64,000 nucleotides of DNA from Triplophysa rosa (GCF_024868665.1 NC_079891.1:34134080-34198079); one strand, 5' to 3'. Shown: positions 24,301 to 35,904, numbered from the stretch's first letter. Numbers and translations are program-made. Notes: generated by a model from the sequence alone, not told the origin.

Positions 24301-27067
24301 CTTTTGTTATATCTTATCTCTATCAGTCATGCATTATGCGTTTATAGCTGTCGATATAAAGATTTGTTCAGGGTGAACTTTTGTAAAGTATCAAAATCTT
24401 AAAAAGCTATAAACCTAGAGACTGTAAACCTAGATTTCAACCAATAAACCTTTGGGCTGGGAAGAGGTTGAATTTCAAAAAATGAAAGTAATGCCATTAC
24501 TTTCCCTTGTGTCGTTCCAAACTCGCATTACTTTGCCTTTTCCGTGATATATTTAAAAGAACATGCGTTGAAGTACGAACAAAATCATACAGTGAGAAAT
24601 ATCTGCCAGGTTCGTGGAAATGTATTCAAAATCGTATTCATTTCTTGGAAGAAAGAGTTTGGAAATGACGAGTAATTAAATTGCGTTTTCATTTTGAGTG
24701 AACATTTACTTTACAGGAAAACCCTGTCTTTCTGAAATGTTACTTTCAAGGTCAGTTTGGGTCTGTTGCTTCAGCTTTAGCATTTACTCGTGAGTTTTTA
24801 ATAAGCGTGTAGATATTTGTTTCTATAAACTGGAAGTTATATTTTTATTTCTTGTGTTTGCATTGGAACCCAAGGGTGTCTATGGAGCAGTGAAACCCAG
24901 GCTGGACAGTACTGTACAGTTTGGACAAAGTAAGTGAACACGCACACATAAAGGAAACATGCTTTAAGTAAGGGATAATCCACGGTTTCCTCCAGTAAGT
25001 GCATTAAAATCCTTTAATGCACGGCTAGCCGTGGATTATCCCGCTTATACCATGGTCATTTGCCAAGTTAAAGCTGTTATTGATGTTTAATGATTCATTT
25101 TTGATCAAAAATTACAATTATTTTTGTCAGTTGACTGGAATTACCTGTGCATTAAGTGGTTTTAATGCACACTTTACAGCCAATCAGAATCAAGTATTTA
25201 AACAGAGTAGACCATGGTATAAACTCTATAGAAATGGTATAAACTATATAAGCTCATTTAAGCTTAAAGGGACAGTTCACCCAAAAATGAAAGTTCTGTC
25301 ATCATTTACTCACCCTCGAGTTGTTCCAAATCTGTATAAATTTCCTTGTTCTGATGAACACAGAGAAAGATATTTGGAAGAATGCTTGTAACCAAACAGT
25401 TCTTGGACCCCGTTAACTATCGTAGTATAGGAAAGATGAAACAGTTTGCTTTCCTACATTCTTCAAAATATCTTCTTTTGTGATCAACTGAACAAAGAAA
25501 TGTTTCATTTTTCCTACTATGGTAGTCAATGGTGGCCAAGAACTGTCTGGTTACAAGCATTCTTCCAAATATCTTTCTTTGAGTCATCAGAACAAAGACA
25601 TTTATACAGATTTGGAACAACTGGAGGGTGAGCAAACGATGACAGAATTTCCTTTTTTTTTCTTTAAGTAAGTATAGCACAGCGTTTGTTAAATGAAGTG
25701 ACTCTTCTGCTTTGTTTCAGATAGCTATGCCTACCTGAAGAACCCTCCACCTGAGTTTTACCCCAGAGCGGGTGTCATTGGCTTCGCTGGGATCATTGGA
25801 CTTTTCCTTGGAAGAGGTAGTGTAATGTTTAAAGCCGTCTTTTGGGCATAGCTTCAAGCCGCACAACGCAGCCATTCACACCCAAACAATCTATCTACTG
25901 TAAGGCACTTTTGTCGACATGAGTTTTGAAGCTCAGAAAGTTAGCGTGTCTTCATCCAATTCGCATTGTATTATTAGCGGCTGATTTTGAGGTTTGTTCG
26001 TGATGTTCTTCAGGCTCCAGGCTGAAGAAACTTCTCTACCCCAGCGGACTCATGGCCGTGGCGGCGTCTCTTTACTATCCACAAGAAGCTGTAACTATGG
26101 CAAAGGTGCGCCTGTGTTCATTTCACCTGGGTTTTATTTGTACCGGTTATTGTTAGATGTCACGGTGTAGGACAGCGTGTCAACCCTTCGCTCCCGCCGA
26201 GACGAGCGTCAGTGTGATTGACAGGAAGGGCGAGGCATCCATAATGTTCCACAACATCAGCCCAGTGAAAAACAGCAGATGAAAGGCATTCCTGATGCCT
26301 CCCGGGGACATAAACCCAAGCTCACGCTGTGAAGCGCACAAACACGGGGGCTTTATTATTACAAGTGTGTCCGTTTGGATCATGACCTGTATGGATAGTG
26401 GAAAGCGGTCCGCACCTCTCCTGTTATCTTTGACCGTCATGTGTACCGGGGGATTGAAGGTGTCAACACATCATTACGAAAAGAATCCCTTTTAGAGGTT
26501 TAATGAAAAATGACTCTCTGGAAAACAATTTTAATGCTGCGTGTCTCTACCCTGTCTGATATGCTGACAGACACATCCTGAAAAGCCACCGGGGTCACTG
26601 ATTAAATCATACAACAACCCAAAAATAAGCATGTGACAGATTTGTGTTAGAACTATAGTTTTCACACTTGAATTCAATTGTTTTCAGTGGTTTTAAAATT
26701 TTAGTTCCCTTCAAATTCACAGAGATATCAAAGGGTTGTTTGTTTATTTGCTGCGTAATCCACCAATAATATTAGGTCCAATACGCTAAATGTGTAAACG
26801 AGAAATTCTGCTACAATGATCTATTAATGATCTTAAGAACCTTCCCTCGACAGGGAACAGGGGACACTGTGTACGACTGGGCCCTGCAGGCTTTTGTAGC
26901 TGTGGAGAAGCTGTTTAAAGATAAGCCCAGAGGTCACCAGAAGGTCAGTTTGTCTCCACTTATCCAAACTTTCTCCTATGTGCAGATGGTATTGACTGTC
27001 ATGCTGTTGTGTGTTTTAATAGGCCGGTCTAGCCGAAAAGACTTCTGGCGGAGAAACCAAAGCTTAA
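21307..27067 (+). CDS. apoo: MICOS complex subunit Mic26/27, apolipoprotein O
   Basis: Eight coding exons: 21307-21315, 22595-22699, 22964-23083, 24875-24929, 25721-25816, 26014-26105, 26854-26943, 27023-27067, giving 203 aa (human APOO 198). As in human, the first coding exon is only three codons (MYK, human MFK). The family core is clear: [37 protein letters not shown] and [12 protein letters not shown]. Two hydrophobic segments, [16 protein letters not shown] and [12 protein letters not shown], are the inner mitochondrial membrane spans. MICOS organises crista junctions, where the protein binds cardiolipin. The residue 4-38 segment is rich in Gly, Ala and Ser and diverges from human. The acceptor of exon 4 (CCCAAG) has a weak pyrimidine tract. 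AATAAA at 27853-27858 is a candidate poly(A) signal. Confidence 0.88.
24478..24715. mobile_element. Degenerate TTCACCC-type inverted-repeat element
   Basis: The interior words CATTACTTTCCCTTGTGTCGTTCC and the right end TTTTCATTTTGAGTGAACATT match the window's recurrent family. The left end is eroded. It lies in an apoo intron. Confidence 0.4.
25264..25677. mobile_element. TTAAAGGGACAGTTCACCC-type inverted-repeat element
   Basis: It starts TTAAAGGGACAGTTCACCC. The right half repeats the left in inverse order (GGAAGAATGCTTGTAACCAA against GGTTACAAGCATTCTTCC), so the element is nearly a full palindrome of about 410 bp. It lies in the apoo intron before exon 5. Confidence 0.75.
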
Positions 27068-28671
27068 GGTACAAAAATCATTATCCACAGACACATTAGT
27101 GATTGGAAAACCTTTTTTATATTCTGGCTCTGTGCAATATTTGTATGTGATTTATTGTGAATTTATTCTTTATAATGATAGACGTCTGTTTAATCCTGTC
27201 CTAGCTGCCAACACGTGACCTGTGTGTTCCTAATTCCCATAGTTTTCAAATTCAGTTTTATATTTTTCAGAGAGAGACCTATTCAGTTTTTATTCGTTCG
27301 CATACAAAACATTCAGTTAAACCTTCAGTTCTGTAACAAGTTTTATGTGCAACAAAAATGTCATTGAAAATGTTTTAAAAAAACGTTATTGAAAATATTG
27401 TGATGCTATCGCTTTGTGAACCCAGAATTGTGTATTTTATCAAATTGTGAGCCGAGTGTATCATTACACTCCTAAAATGTCTTTTATTAGTTAACAAAAT
27501 ATCAAGTGTAGGTCATTCAGATTAAAAAAGATTTAAAAAGTATACAGTGTTTGTTTTATCACATAAAATCTATCTTTAATCTATCATAAAATCTTTGTTT
27601 GAGAGAGATACACTGTGGTCTTCTTGTATGCAGGTTCTCGCCTCTTCCGGATGATTCTGTGACAGCGTGAGATGGCCTGTTTGTTGTTGCATCGCAAATA
27701 CAGGATCTCCCCTCCTTGATCGTCATGCCCTGTTTTTGCACAACCCGCTTCCTCTTTCATCTGTCAGTCATCAGAGAAGAGTTAGTGGTGTGAATGTTTT
27801 AGACTTGAATACGAGCTACTGCGATTGTGTTATAAAAGCACTTGTGTACCAAAATAAATGTGATCTTGTGGTTGGATTTCTGAATGTTAAGAAATGTAAC
27901 GGGGCTGAAGGTCAGAAATGAATGTTGACTTTATCAGGTTGGCGTGTTGTGTCTGAGCGCTCTGAACTTCCTGTTCCTTTGCATAAAACCTGCAACTGTG
28001 GCAGTTTGAGAACCTCGGTGCTACTTTCAGATTAAGAGGTCGCCCGTTTGGGGCAAAGCAGCCTTACGTGATGCAGACATTTCAAATGTCAAATTCAATT
28101 CAAATTCAAGGGAGAACGTTTCGCTTACTAAATATAAGAGAGCTTAAAATCGACATGCAATCAAAACTGACCTTTGGTTAAACTACCAGAAACCCTCTCA
28201 TTAAAATGTCATTTTGATTTTGACTCCAAACGTTAATTTTTGGTTCATCCAAGCCCTTTTATTTTTAAACCCCTTCCCTTTAAACCACCTGCCTTAGCGA
28301 CAAAACATCAGATCCTGTATTGCATTTCAGTAATCACTCAGAAAGTACAGTACAGAGATAAAAGGGGTTGTTATACTCTTTTATGTTGACTATATAATCA
28401 TAGCAGCAATTAAAAGTATTATTCACATGGATTTTGACATGAAAAGTGTTCATTACAGCCCCAAACTGGGTCCGGACACATGAGAGTTACTTTACGTTCT
28501 TTACTGGTACCAATCAGCGATTCATTTTCTCGTTCTCCAAGTATAAACTTTATTGACCAATATATTGCAGATGTAATCTCAGTCATTATTCATGGACAAT
28601 ATAAATTAAACCAATCAAAAGCATAGAGGAAATCTGTACAAATCCCCATTTATTGAACACTGTCTGCACGT
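27068..28671. other. Convergent interval between apoo and sat1
   Basis: 3' ends meet here. It holds the apoo 3'UTR, a candidate apoo poly(A) signal at 27853-27858, and minus-strand AATAAA words for the first sat1 gene at 28649-28654 (only about 18 bp past its stop) and near 28550. No further exon seen. Confidence 0.5.
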
Positions 28672-30492
28672 CTACTTGGAAGACATCTTGAGTAGGTTGA
28701 TCTTGTCAATCTCGTACAGACGCCATCCCTCCTCACGCGAGAGGTCGGAGGCGCCACGTCGCTTGTAGAACTCGATGGACGATGTGTTCCATTCCGCCAC
28801 AATGAAGTGCATCCCGCTACATCGAGTTTTAACTGCCGTCTGTGGGATGTGAAGCAGAAAAAACATTGAGGGAACCAACTATTCCTGTTATTTTTCATAC
28901 TGGGCAAATACGAGCCTTGTTTAGATGGTTTTGGAGATACAATGTCTGAAAGTACAACAACCAAAACCAAAGCAAAATCTTATAGCAGTGCAAGAAATCA
29001 TTTTTATTATGGTTAACTGCACTATAAATGTGCAGTTTTTAACATTTATGACGATGGACCTTCAAAGATGTCATCTATTTGTTATAAAGACTTTAAAGAT
29101 ATTCATTGAAATTAACACTATGATGTTAAAATGCAAAAAAAAAACTAGCCTGTCCTTCCATTAAACCTTATGAAATCTATTGGATTATAGGTTATAAAAG
29201 GGTTTTTTTACACTGCCGCAGTGAGACATTCCCTCAAATCTACCATTTAGATTTGTTAGTGATTCTGTCTTACAGTATACTGTGGGGTGTTAAGTGCTTT
29301 TGTAAACACAAAAACATTTGAGTAAATGAAGTTTCATTTGGCTAAATTTTGTTCATCATGTTGAATTATTTACCTTTTAATTATTCAACGAAAATGGTGT
29401 GTATGGGGGGTTTTACTTGGGGTTTTCATATCACATTTGTGGCATTCTTGCATAGTTAATTTCTGACACTAGGCTTATGTTTATTGTTTACGCTTTGTTT
29501 CATTTAAGCTTGTCCCAATGTGCAGTATTATGTATACCTCGCTCAGAGTCCTTAATATTTCAGAGCCAATCCCATAACCTGTAAATGCACAGAAGATATA
29601 TTAATATTACGTTAAAGAAACCTCATGTGTAGTTTTAAATCTATAGGCAAATGGCAAAACGGGGTGTCTTCAGCTTCATACCTCTGAAGTCCTTCATAAC
29701 ATAGAAGTCCTCCAGATACAGCAGCTTCCCGATCCAGGGGTCATAGGTGAAGTAGTACATGGCAAACCCAATCACTGTATAACCTAAACAATAAAAACAC
29801 ACATTCGTAAGGATGTGTACTGCGCTAATGTTTTGAGTGTACAATATGATTTTAAAAGTTAGTGAAACACTATGGTTGAAACAGCTTAGGGTCATATCCG
29901 AAACTAAAAGTTAGGCTGGAATAATTGGCAGCCTCGTGATAAAGCGGTTCCCGATAACGGGAAGAATGACGTCACCAAATGGACGGCGTAAACGTCGACG
30001 TATCATTAAAGGTAAGTTTATTCTTTTCAAGATGGTAGCCTGTCGTTAATATTAAATATGTGACAAACAGTGATATGTTTGACTTGCCCTCTATAGACTG
30101 GTTTTCTTTCGGCACTTCTGCGACGACGCAGTGATAAAACGGATGATCTCCGAACCCGTCCTCCAGTAACTCTGAAAAAAGAAATATGCAAATGTACTCA
30201 AATATTGAAAACGGTCATACAGTTAATGTGAACGGTTTTAATGTTTAAAGGCCCAATAACGGTTCGGACGTCACGTACCCTTCTCGGTTAGAACAACCTG
30301 TTCCTCCATTTCCTCAAACTTCGCAAGTTCCTAAAATCAAACAGGGTTCCGTTACAAATCTTTACCGTTGAATGTCTTCACATTACTTAAGATTGTTTGA
30401 TAAAAATATATTTGACAAATTTGACAATTTACCTTTATGAGTCGCAGTATATCAGACACGTCTTTGGGCTCGGCTTTCCGTAATATAAACAT
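28672..30492 (-). CDS. sat1: Spermidine/spermine N1-acetyltransferase, copy 1
   Basis: Six exons, high to low: 30492-30433, 30330-30279, 30171-30088, 29783-29682, 29578-29538, 28839-28672, giving 168 aa (human SAT1 171). It transfers acetyl from acetyl-CoA to the N1 of spermidine or spermine, the rate-limiting step of polyamine catabolism, in the cytosol as a dimer. The GNAT acetyl-CoA loop is RGYGIG. Family signatures are [28 protein letters not shown] and [12 protein letters not shown], whose Tyr matches catalytic Tyr140 of human SSAT. Three oddities: the start reads [11 protein letters not shown] because six bases coding Ala-Lys are missing; intron 3 begins with GC (GCAAGT); and the protein ends KMSSK, lacking the C-terminal Glu pair of other SSATs. 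It lies about 2.8 kb downstream of a second copy in the same orientation. Teleosts are known to have tandem sat1 copies. Confidence 0.9.
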
Positions 30493-30595
30493 TTTCTTCT
30501 TTTACTCTTCTTCCCTTTTCTTACTAGTCCTCGGTATGTGAAATGTAGTAAGATTTGTTTCTTCATTCGCTTCCAAGGGGGTTGCCCTCAGCAGA
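30433..30595 (-). promoter_or_regulatory. Shared 5'UTR and exon 1 block of sat1 copy 1
   Basis: From the exon 1 donor to about 30545 this block is almost identical to 35640-35760 of copy 2, including 53 consecutive identical 5'UTR bases. Similarity then fades. Just upstream of the ATG the mRNA is a run of purines (AGAGTAAAAGAAGAAAATG). SSAT translation is known to be controlled by polyamines, so a conserved control element in the mRNA is plausible but inferred. Confidence 0.5.
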
Positions 30596-30674
30596 AAGTA
30601 CGGGTGTCAGTAAGCTATTACATGTAAACTGAAGTCGCTAGAAGAGTCTGTCGGCTCGGCTTCTTGCTGCACAT

Positions 30675-30700
30675 CTATATGAGGAGGCGCCGTGACGTCA
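30675..30700 (-). promoter_or_regulatory. CRE palindrome and TATA-like box of sat1 copy 1
   Basis: TGACGTCA at 30693-30700 is a perfect cAMP-response element. CATATAG on the minus strand (about 30675-30681) follows it in the direction of transcription and sits about 190 bp before the ATG at 30492. Spacing fits an inducible core promoter. A second half-site TGACGT lies at about 30715. Confidence 0.45.
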
Positions 30701-31654
30701 CCGACCGGATGTAGTGACGTTAGTTTAGTTTATAGTTGACTCACGTCGCAGGCGCAGCGAGGTGACCAGTATAAACCAGAGCAGAAAAGAGCTGCATACT
30801 TGCCAAAAAATGGTCTTAAAAAGCCCGAGACGCTGTTTCTTTTGCATTTTTATTGTATAATATATATTAAAGCCTACGAATGTTGTTGCACACACAACTG
30901 GTCAGCCTACCTCACTTGGTTATTTAGGCAGTATAATTCATCACTAACAACGAAAGTTATGGCAACCTTAGCAAGTATTTTGAAGTAAGACCGTGTACAT
31001 GGATACGATTCATTCTCCGTGGTTTAATAAATCACAGATTTTCAAGACATTTGGATCCCATTGTGTACAGTATGACTTTACCATATTACTGTACCAAGTT
31101 TTTTGTACGAGAACTTAAGAACCTAACAACGTATAGGTCTAATTGTGATCATAGGCCTGTGTCCTTTTAGTTCTAATGTTTTCAAGCTATCTAAATAAAG
31201 GTTTATGATGGTTCTCATTTTGTACTGGATACTTAGGCCTACATGGCACTTTTTACTTAAAAGTAAAACCTACAGCATTAAAAAGCCAAACTTACATTTT
31301 GTGCTTAAACATCATTTGCAGAACCACAGAAGCCCCTCTGTAGACATCAAAAGGTTCTGTCACAGAAATAGAAAAAAGCACCAACTTCATCCAAGTGTAC
31401 ATACAAGTTAAAAACAGGATATACTGAAATATTACGATGAATGTTGGTCATTAGCATTAGACAAAACCGATGGATCATGGTCTATACATTTAGTACTGCT
31501 GCTAGTGTACTTAATAGAGCTGTGTAGTATTTTTGTCAATACAGATAGATAGATGATACTTCATTCATCCCACATGAGCAATATAATGCAAAAGCAACTT
31601 TTCAATAGAGAAAAGTGCATTATGCATAAAAAAATCCAGGAGGATTTCCTGTGG

Positions 31655-31795
31655 CTCCGTGAGCATGGCGCTAGCAATGCCCAGGTCATGGGTTCGATCC
31701 CAGGGGATTGCACATACTCAGATACAATGTATAGTATAATGCAATGCAAGTTGCTTTGGATGAAAGCGTCTGCCAAATGCGTAAATGTAAATATA
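31655..31795 (+). mobile_element. tRNA-derived SINE
   Basis: It has an A-box-like GTGGCTCCGTGAGCATGGCG, a B box GGTTCGATCCC, and the fish SINE tail GCTTTGGATGAAAGCGTCTGCC ending AAATGCGTAAATGTAAA. Order and spacing are those of cyprinid tRNA-derived SINEs (HE1/DANA-like). It is a retroposed copy, not a tRNA gene: there is no cloverleaf 3' half. Confidence 0.75.
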
Positions 31796-32236
31796 TCAGG
31801 ATATACAGTATGTCACCAGGACATGATTAATTAAAATATATTATTTACAAATTTCATGTTTATTTAAATATTAATCATGATAAAAATCCAATCACAGAAA
31901 GCTTGTTATCGTTTATAAAGCATTGGAAATACTTCAGATTCATTTGAAAAGTTTTATCCTTTCTGCAAAGAGATCCTCTACATCATTAACTATCTATTTA
32001 TTAGATGTGGTTTTTTTTTTACTTTTTTGTAATTCAGCATGTCTAATCATTTATGGCACAAGCATCGCTATCTGGCCTGTTGTTTTGAATGGATTCAGCC
32101 CTGACTCATTCGTATCCGCTGGAATTCTTTACCGGGAGACCAATAGGAGGACGTTTCCTCAGTGACGACACCGATACTGAGTGATTACCAGAACCTTCAT
32201 CCCCACCACAGCATGTGTTCATGTAAAAATTGTATT

Positions 32237-32443
32237 TATTCATTCTCATGTTGTTTAAAACCTGTAAGTTCTTCTGGGGAAGACAGTTGAATATATCTTG
32301 AGAAATGTCTCATGGTTCTGTATCAATGGCACTCAATGGTTTTCACATCCTTTTTTATTTTCTGCAGAAGAAAACCTTTCAGGTTTCATATGACATGAGG
32401 GTAAGTGAATAAATTCATTTAGGGGTGAATATCCTTTAATATC
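32237..32443. mobile_element. Degenerate TTCACCC-type inverted-repeat element
   Basis: Interior words CATTCTCATGTTGTTTAAAACC and GACATGAGGGTAAGTGAATAAA, and the end GGGGTGAATATCCTTTAA, match the recurrent family. The left terminus is lost. Confidence 0.4.
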
Positions 32444-33281
32444 TGGAAAATTATACATTGTGAAGATTGTCATTTACAGTTAAAAATGTTAGAGCTGCAG
32501 TGAAGAATGTCTCCATATGAATACGTCTGTAAGACAGGAAGACATTGTTATTTTAACGGTTATGTTTCCGTTAGAATGGTTATGTTTTCCTTTCACAGCA
32601 TGACGGAAATAGTCTTTATGTTGGGTTTGGAGTGTTACACAGTGGCTTAAAACTGCAAAACATCTTTTCCTGTTCCGGTCACTATCACCCAGTTTAGTTC
32701 ACTCAACATTTACAGACACCAGCAGTTTAGTTTAGTTTAGTTTTGGCTTTGACAGAAAGTCAACATGAGATCTCATATTTGTGTGTCTGGAGCAAGTGCA
32801 ATCATAACAGACAATCAAACACGGTGAAGACGCACACACCTCTTTAAACATTTAACATGTTCCTTTATTAACTATGTAAAAACATTACTTAAACAGAAAT
32901 ATAAAATGTCATATGCATGACAACATCATTACACTGCATTGTAGCCAAAAACTAAAACTCGGCTTAAGCATTTGATGCATAAATGATTAAATCACTGAAA
33001 TCTGAAATGTTTTACTGAGCTTGAAAAACAAGAGGTTCTTCAGTGCATCACCACTTTTACAAAAACACACATTATATCACTTATAATAAAGATCATACGC
33101 ATTCGGATTTAGAGTAAAAAATAAAGTTTAGATGTATCATTCTGAATGGTCAAAAATCTGTTCACTTTAGTGGACAACATAAACAAGGGGTTGATCATGG
33201 ATTAAATACTAGAGATGAATTTCGCCAGCAGTCTCAGGCACATAAGCTTCTTCTAGAAACCGCATCCTCCTGACCTCACGT

Positions 33282-35705
33282 TCACTCCTCATCCGTCATC
33301 TTCATCAGGTTGTGTTTGTCAATCTTGAAGAGCCTCCATCCTTCTTCCAGGGAGAGGTCGGAAGCTCCACGCCGCTTGTAGAACTCGATAGAGGGTTTGT
33401 TCCACTCCGCCACGATGAAGTGCATACTACTGCAGCGCGTCCTCACGGCCGTCTAGAGTACAGTAAATGATCAGAGTACAGAGATTAAGCACAAGATATA
33501 CTGCCACGAGGAAGATTAAAAAGCCATATAATGTTCGATCGTTAACTTGCGATTATTTATAACTCATAATAAACACCTCGGGCTTTGCCAACTACTTTAC
33601 GTCGGAAAAACATCTGAAGCATTGCTTCCTAGTGTACTATGGAAACTTTGATGTTATGAAAGGGAAAAGAGATGATTGATAAAAACTTACATGACTCAGT
33701 TTCTTCAGGATTTCAGAGCCAATTCCGAAACCTAGCGAGGGAAGGTGGTAACATTTCGTTTTTTAAAAAGGACGATATCAAAACCATGCAGAAAAACACA
33801 ACAGTCATACCTCTGTATTCCTTCATGACATAGAAGTCTTCCAGATAGAGCAATTTGCCAATCCAGGGGTCATAGGTGAAATAATACATGGCAAAGCCAA
33901 TGATCACATGAGCTGGAAAACAGAAGCCAAACGGTGACTAACGTTTCAATCAGCGCTATCAACAGTATCTTGGAAAATCACAAAGAAGTCAACGTTTGGA
34001 CAGATACCATTGGTTTGTTTGAAATTTGCATTGGATTAATTTCGAGAAGTATTTACAGTATGTGGGATTACGGGCATCACAACCCTTAAATACACCGCAG
34101 TCACAGCATTACAGATCCAGATTTCAATTACTCCGTCATTCACTTGAATTTGCACATTCATTCCAGTAGGGATGGGAATTCAATCACTTTCAAAACAAAG
34201 TAGAACTGACTATTATTATCATGGAAAAGGTCAATTACAGTTGTATTCTTAACACTGCACATTTTTTCTTCTCCAAAATTGATAAAAGATTTGTTCATCT
34301 TTAAGGAACTCAAATTTCCTGCAATTCCCATCCCCAGATGTAAGTATGGTAACAAATCCATATGAACCATTATAGGTGGGAAGTTGTTAGTTTTGGGCAT
34401 ATTTTGGTTTGGTGTGAGGTTGGTGACATTACAGGTGATGTGGGCCTTACCTCTGGTATATTGTTTTTGTTACACTATTGTAACCGATCTTTCAGTTACC
34501 TCCCCGCCCACCCATGTACATGCCAAAGGCGATGTACACGGCGAAGCAGGAGACTGTAGCCTGAAGACAACAGATTACAGACGGGGGATTGGACAACAGT
34601 TCTTGGCAAATGTAAAACAACTGAAACTCTGTGTTGACTTTGCAGGTTCACAAAAGCGAAAAACAAATATGCAATTAATATCCAAATATGAACATTCAAC
34701 ATTGTTTTCTTATGTCGTTGGAACAGGACAAGCTAAGTATTCAGGTCATTGTGCAAGTTCCCAAAATCTCTTTCTGTTTTAATTCCTGTTTCTTGTTCGC
34801 TACAAGTCAGTCAAATTTAGATCTACATAAACATTATGAGGTGATATCCTGTTAAATAAAAACAGAATGTTGATTAAAGGTGATGCGTCTCATTTCTCTT
34901 CTAGCAGCTCCATCAACATATTTGCAGTAATACTCTTTTATCTGTATGACATTGACCAGACAAATGAATATTCCTGATCCAAACCGATCAGGATAGTCAG
35001 AGTTGGAAGTCAACCTTCGAATGCCTCATTTAAACTAGGTTAAAAGTTTTTAATGTCAGGAAAATGACAAACGTCACCTTTAACATAGTGTGCGTCACAT
35101 GGACACTGTTTGGCATCAGCATGCATAGAAATATGTTTGGTGTCTCAAGTGTCTGAAAAGTGTGAAGTCTGAAAAGACTCGAGTGTCACTTGAAAAACGA
35201 AAGATTTTGTGTATTGAGACTCAACAAAAGTGACACGGCTGGTGTCTTACCATCAGCACTCTGATGCTCTTCGGGCACATCGGCCACTATACAGTGATAA
35301 AACGGGTGATCTCCGAAGCCGTCCTCCAGGAGGTCTACAAAACCAAGCGTGCGATTAGAAAGCACTTCCCATATAGACACATAATAAAGCAGGAGAATAC
35401 AGCATGTATTGATATAACATTTGCATAAAAATAAATGGCCAAAACTGATGGTTCATGCTTTTAGTCTTTAGGACAGTGAATGGTATTGCATTAAACATGC
35501 TTTACCTTCTTCAGTTAGAATAACTTGATTCTCCATTTCTTCATATTTTGCCAGTTCCTAATGTAAGAATTTTAAGGAGGTTAGAAATCAGTACCATTCG
35601 TTGACCAACAAATCTTTAATGTAGAGCGTAGAGTTTTACCTTTATGAGTCGCAGTATATCAGACACGTCTTTGGGTTCGGCTTTCCGTAATATAAACTTG
35701 GCCAT
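33282..35705 (-). CDS. sat1: Spermidine/spermine N1-acetyltransferase, copy 2
   Basis: Six exons, high to low: 35705-35640, 35557-35506, 35334-35251, 33912-33811, 33731-33691, 33452-33282. They give 171 aa, exactly the human SSAT length, with all GT-AG introns at the same positions and phases as copy 1. It starts [17 protein letters not shown] motifs are [21 protein letters not shown] and [12 protein letters not shown], the last carrying the catalytic Tyr. It ends KMTDEE, keeping the acidic C-terminus that in human SSAT is needed for rapid proteasomal turnover. It is therefore the more canonical copy. Intron 3 carries a 166-bp inverted-repeat element. The promoter differs from copy 1: an ATAAAAGG box at 35897-35904 and no CRE seen nearby. 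The reaction is as in copy 1; differing induction and stability of the pair is inference. Confidence 0.92.
34169..34334. mobile_element. Short MITE-like inverted repeat in sat1 copy 2 intron 3
   Basis: GGGATGGGAATT at 34169-34180 and AATTCCCATCCC at 34323-34334 are exact inverted ends 12 bp long around an AT-rich, non-coding 142-bp interior. Copy 1 lacks it, so it inserted after the sat1 duplication. Confidence 0.6.
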
Positions 35706-35896
35706 TTTCTTCTTTTACTCTTCTTCCCTTTTCTTACTAGTCCTCGGTATGTGAAAAGTAATAAGATTTGTTTCTTCATCCGCGTCTCAGAGGGTCACCC
35801 TAAGCTACAGGCGTGAGATTGGATCTCTCCTGCTAGAGAAGGCATCCAGGGTTTGGTGTGATGAAGACAGCTGTGCTCAAAGCCCGGAGCTCTCCG

Positions 35897-35904
35897 CCTT
35901 TTAT
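35897..35904 (-). promoter_or_regulatory. TATA-like box of sat1 copy 2
   Basis: Read on the minus strand this is ATAAAAGG, followed by a GC-richer start region about 190 bp before the ATG. The spacing equals that of the TATA-like box of copy 1. Confidence 0.4.

Larger units (their letters stand above)
30701..33281. other. Intergenic between the two sat1 genes
   Basis: It contains a tRNA-derived SINE (31655-31795), a degenerate inverted-repeat element (32237-32443) and a minus-strand AATAAA at 32864-32869 that could end sat1 copy 2. A short TTTAG direct repeat lies near 32725. No exon found. Confidence 0.5.

Noticed and set aside
29761..29783. Alternative acceptor for sat1 copy 1 exon 4 at TACAG|TGATTGGG
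   Set aside because: It keeps frame but drops three residues (Gly-Tyr-Thr region) that the TTTAG|GTTATACAG acceptor supplies and that match copy 2 and human SSAT in length.
31655..31740. tRNA-like sequence with a B box
   Set aside because: It lacks a full cloverleaf and continues into a SINE tail, so it is a retroposon and not a tRNA gene.
34384..34782. 132-codon plus-strand ORF inside sat1 copy 2 intron 3
   Set aside because: It shows no domain or homology and runs opposite to the gene. No matching frame in copy 1.
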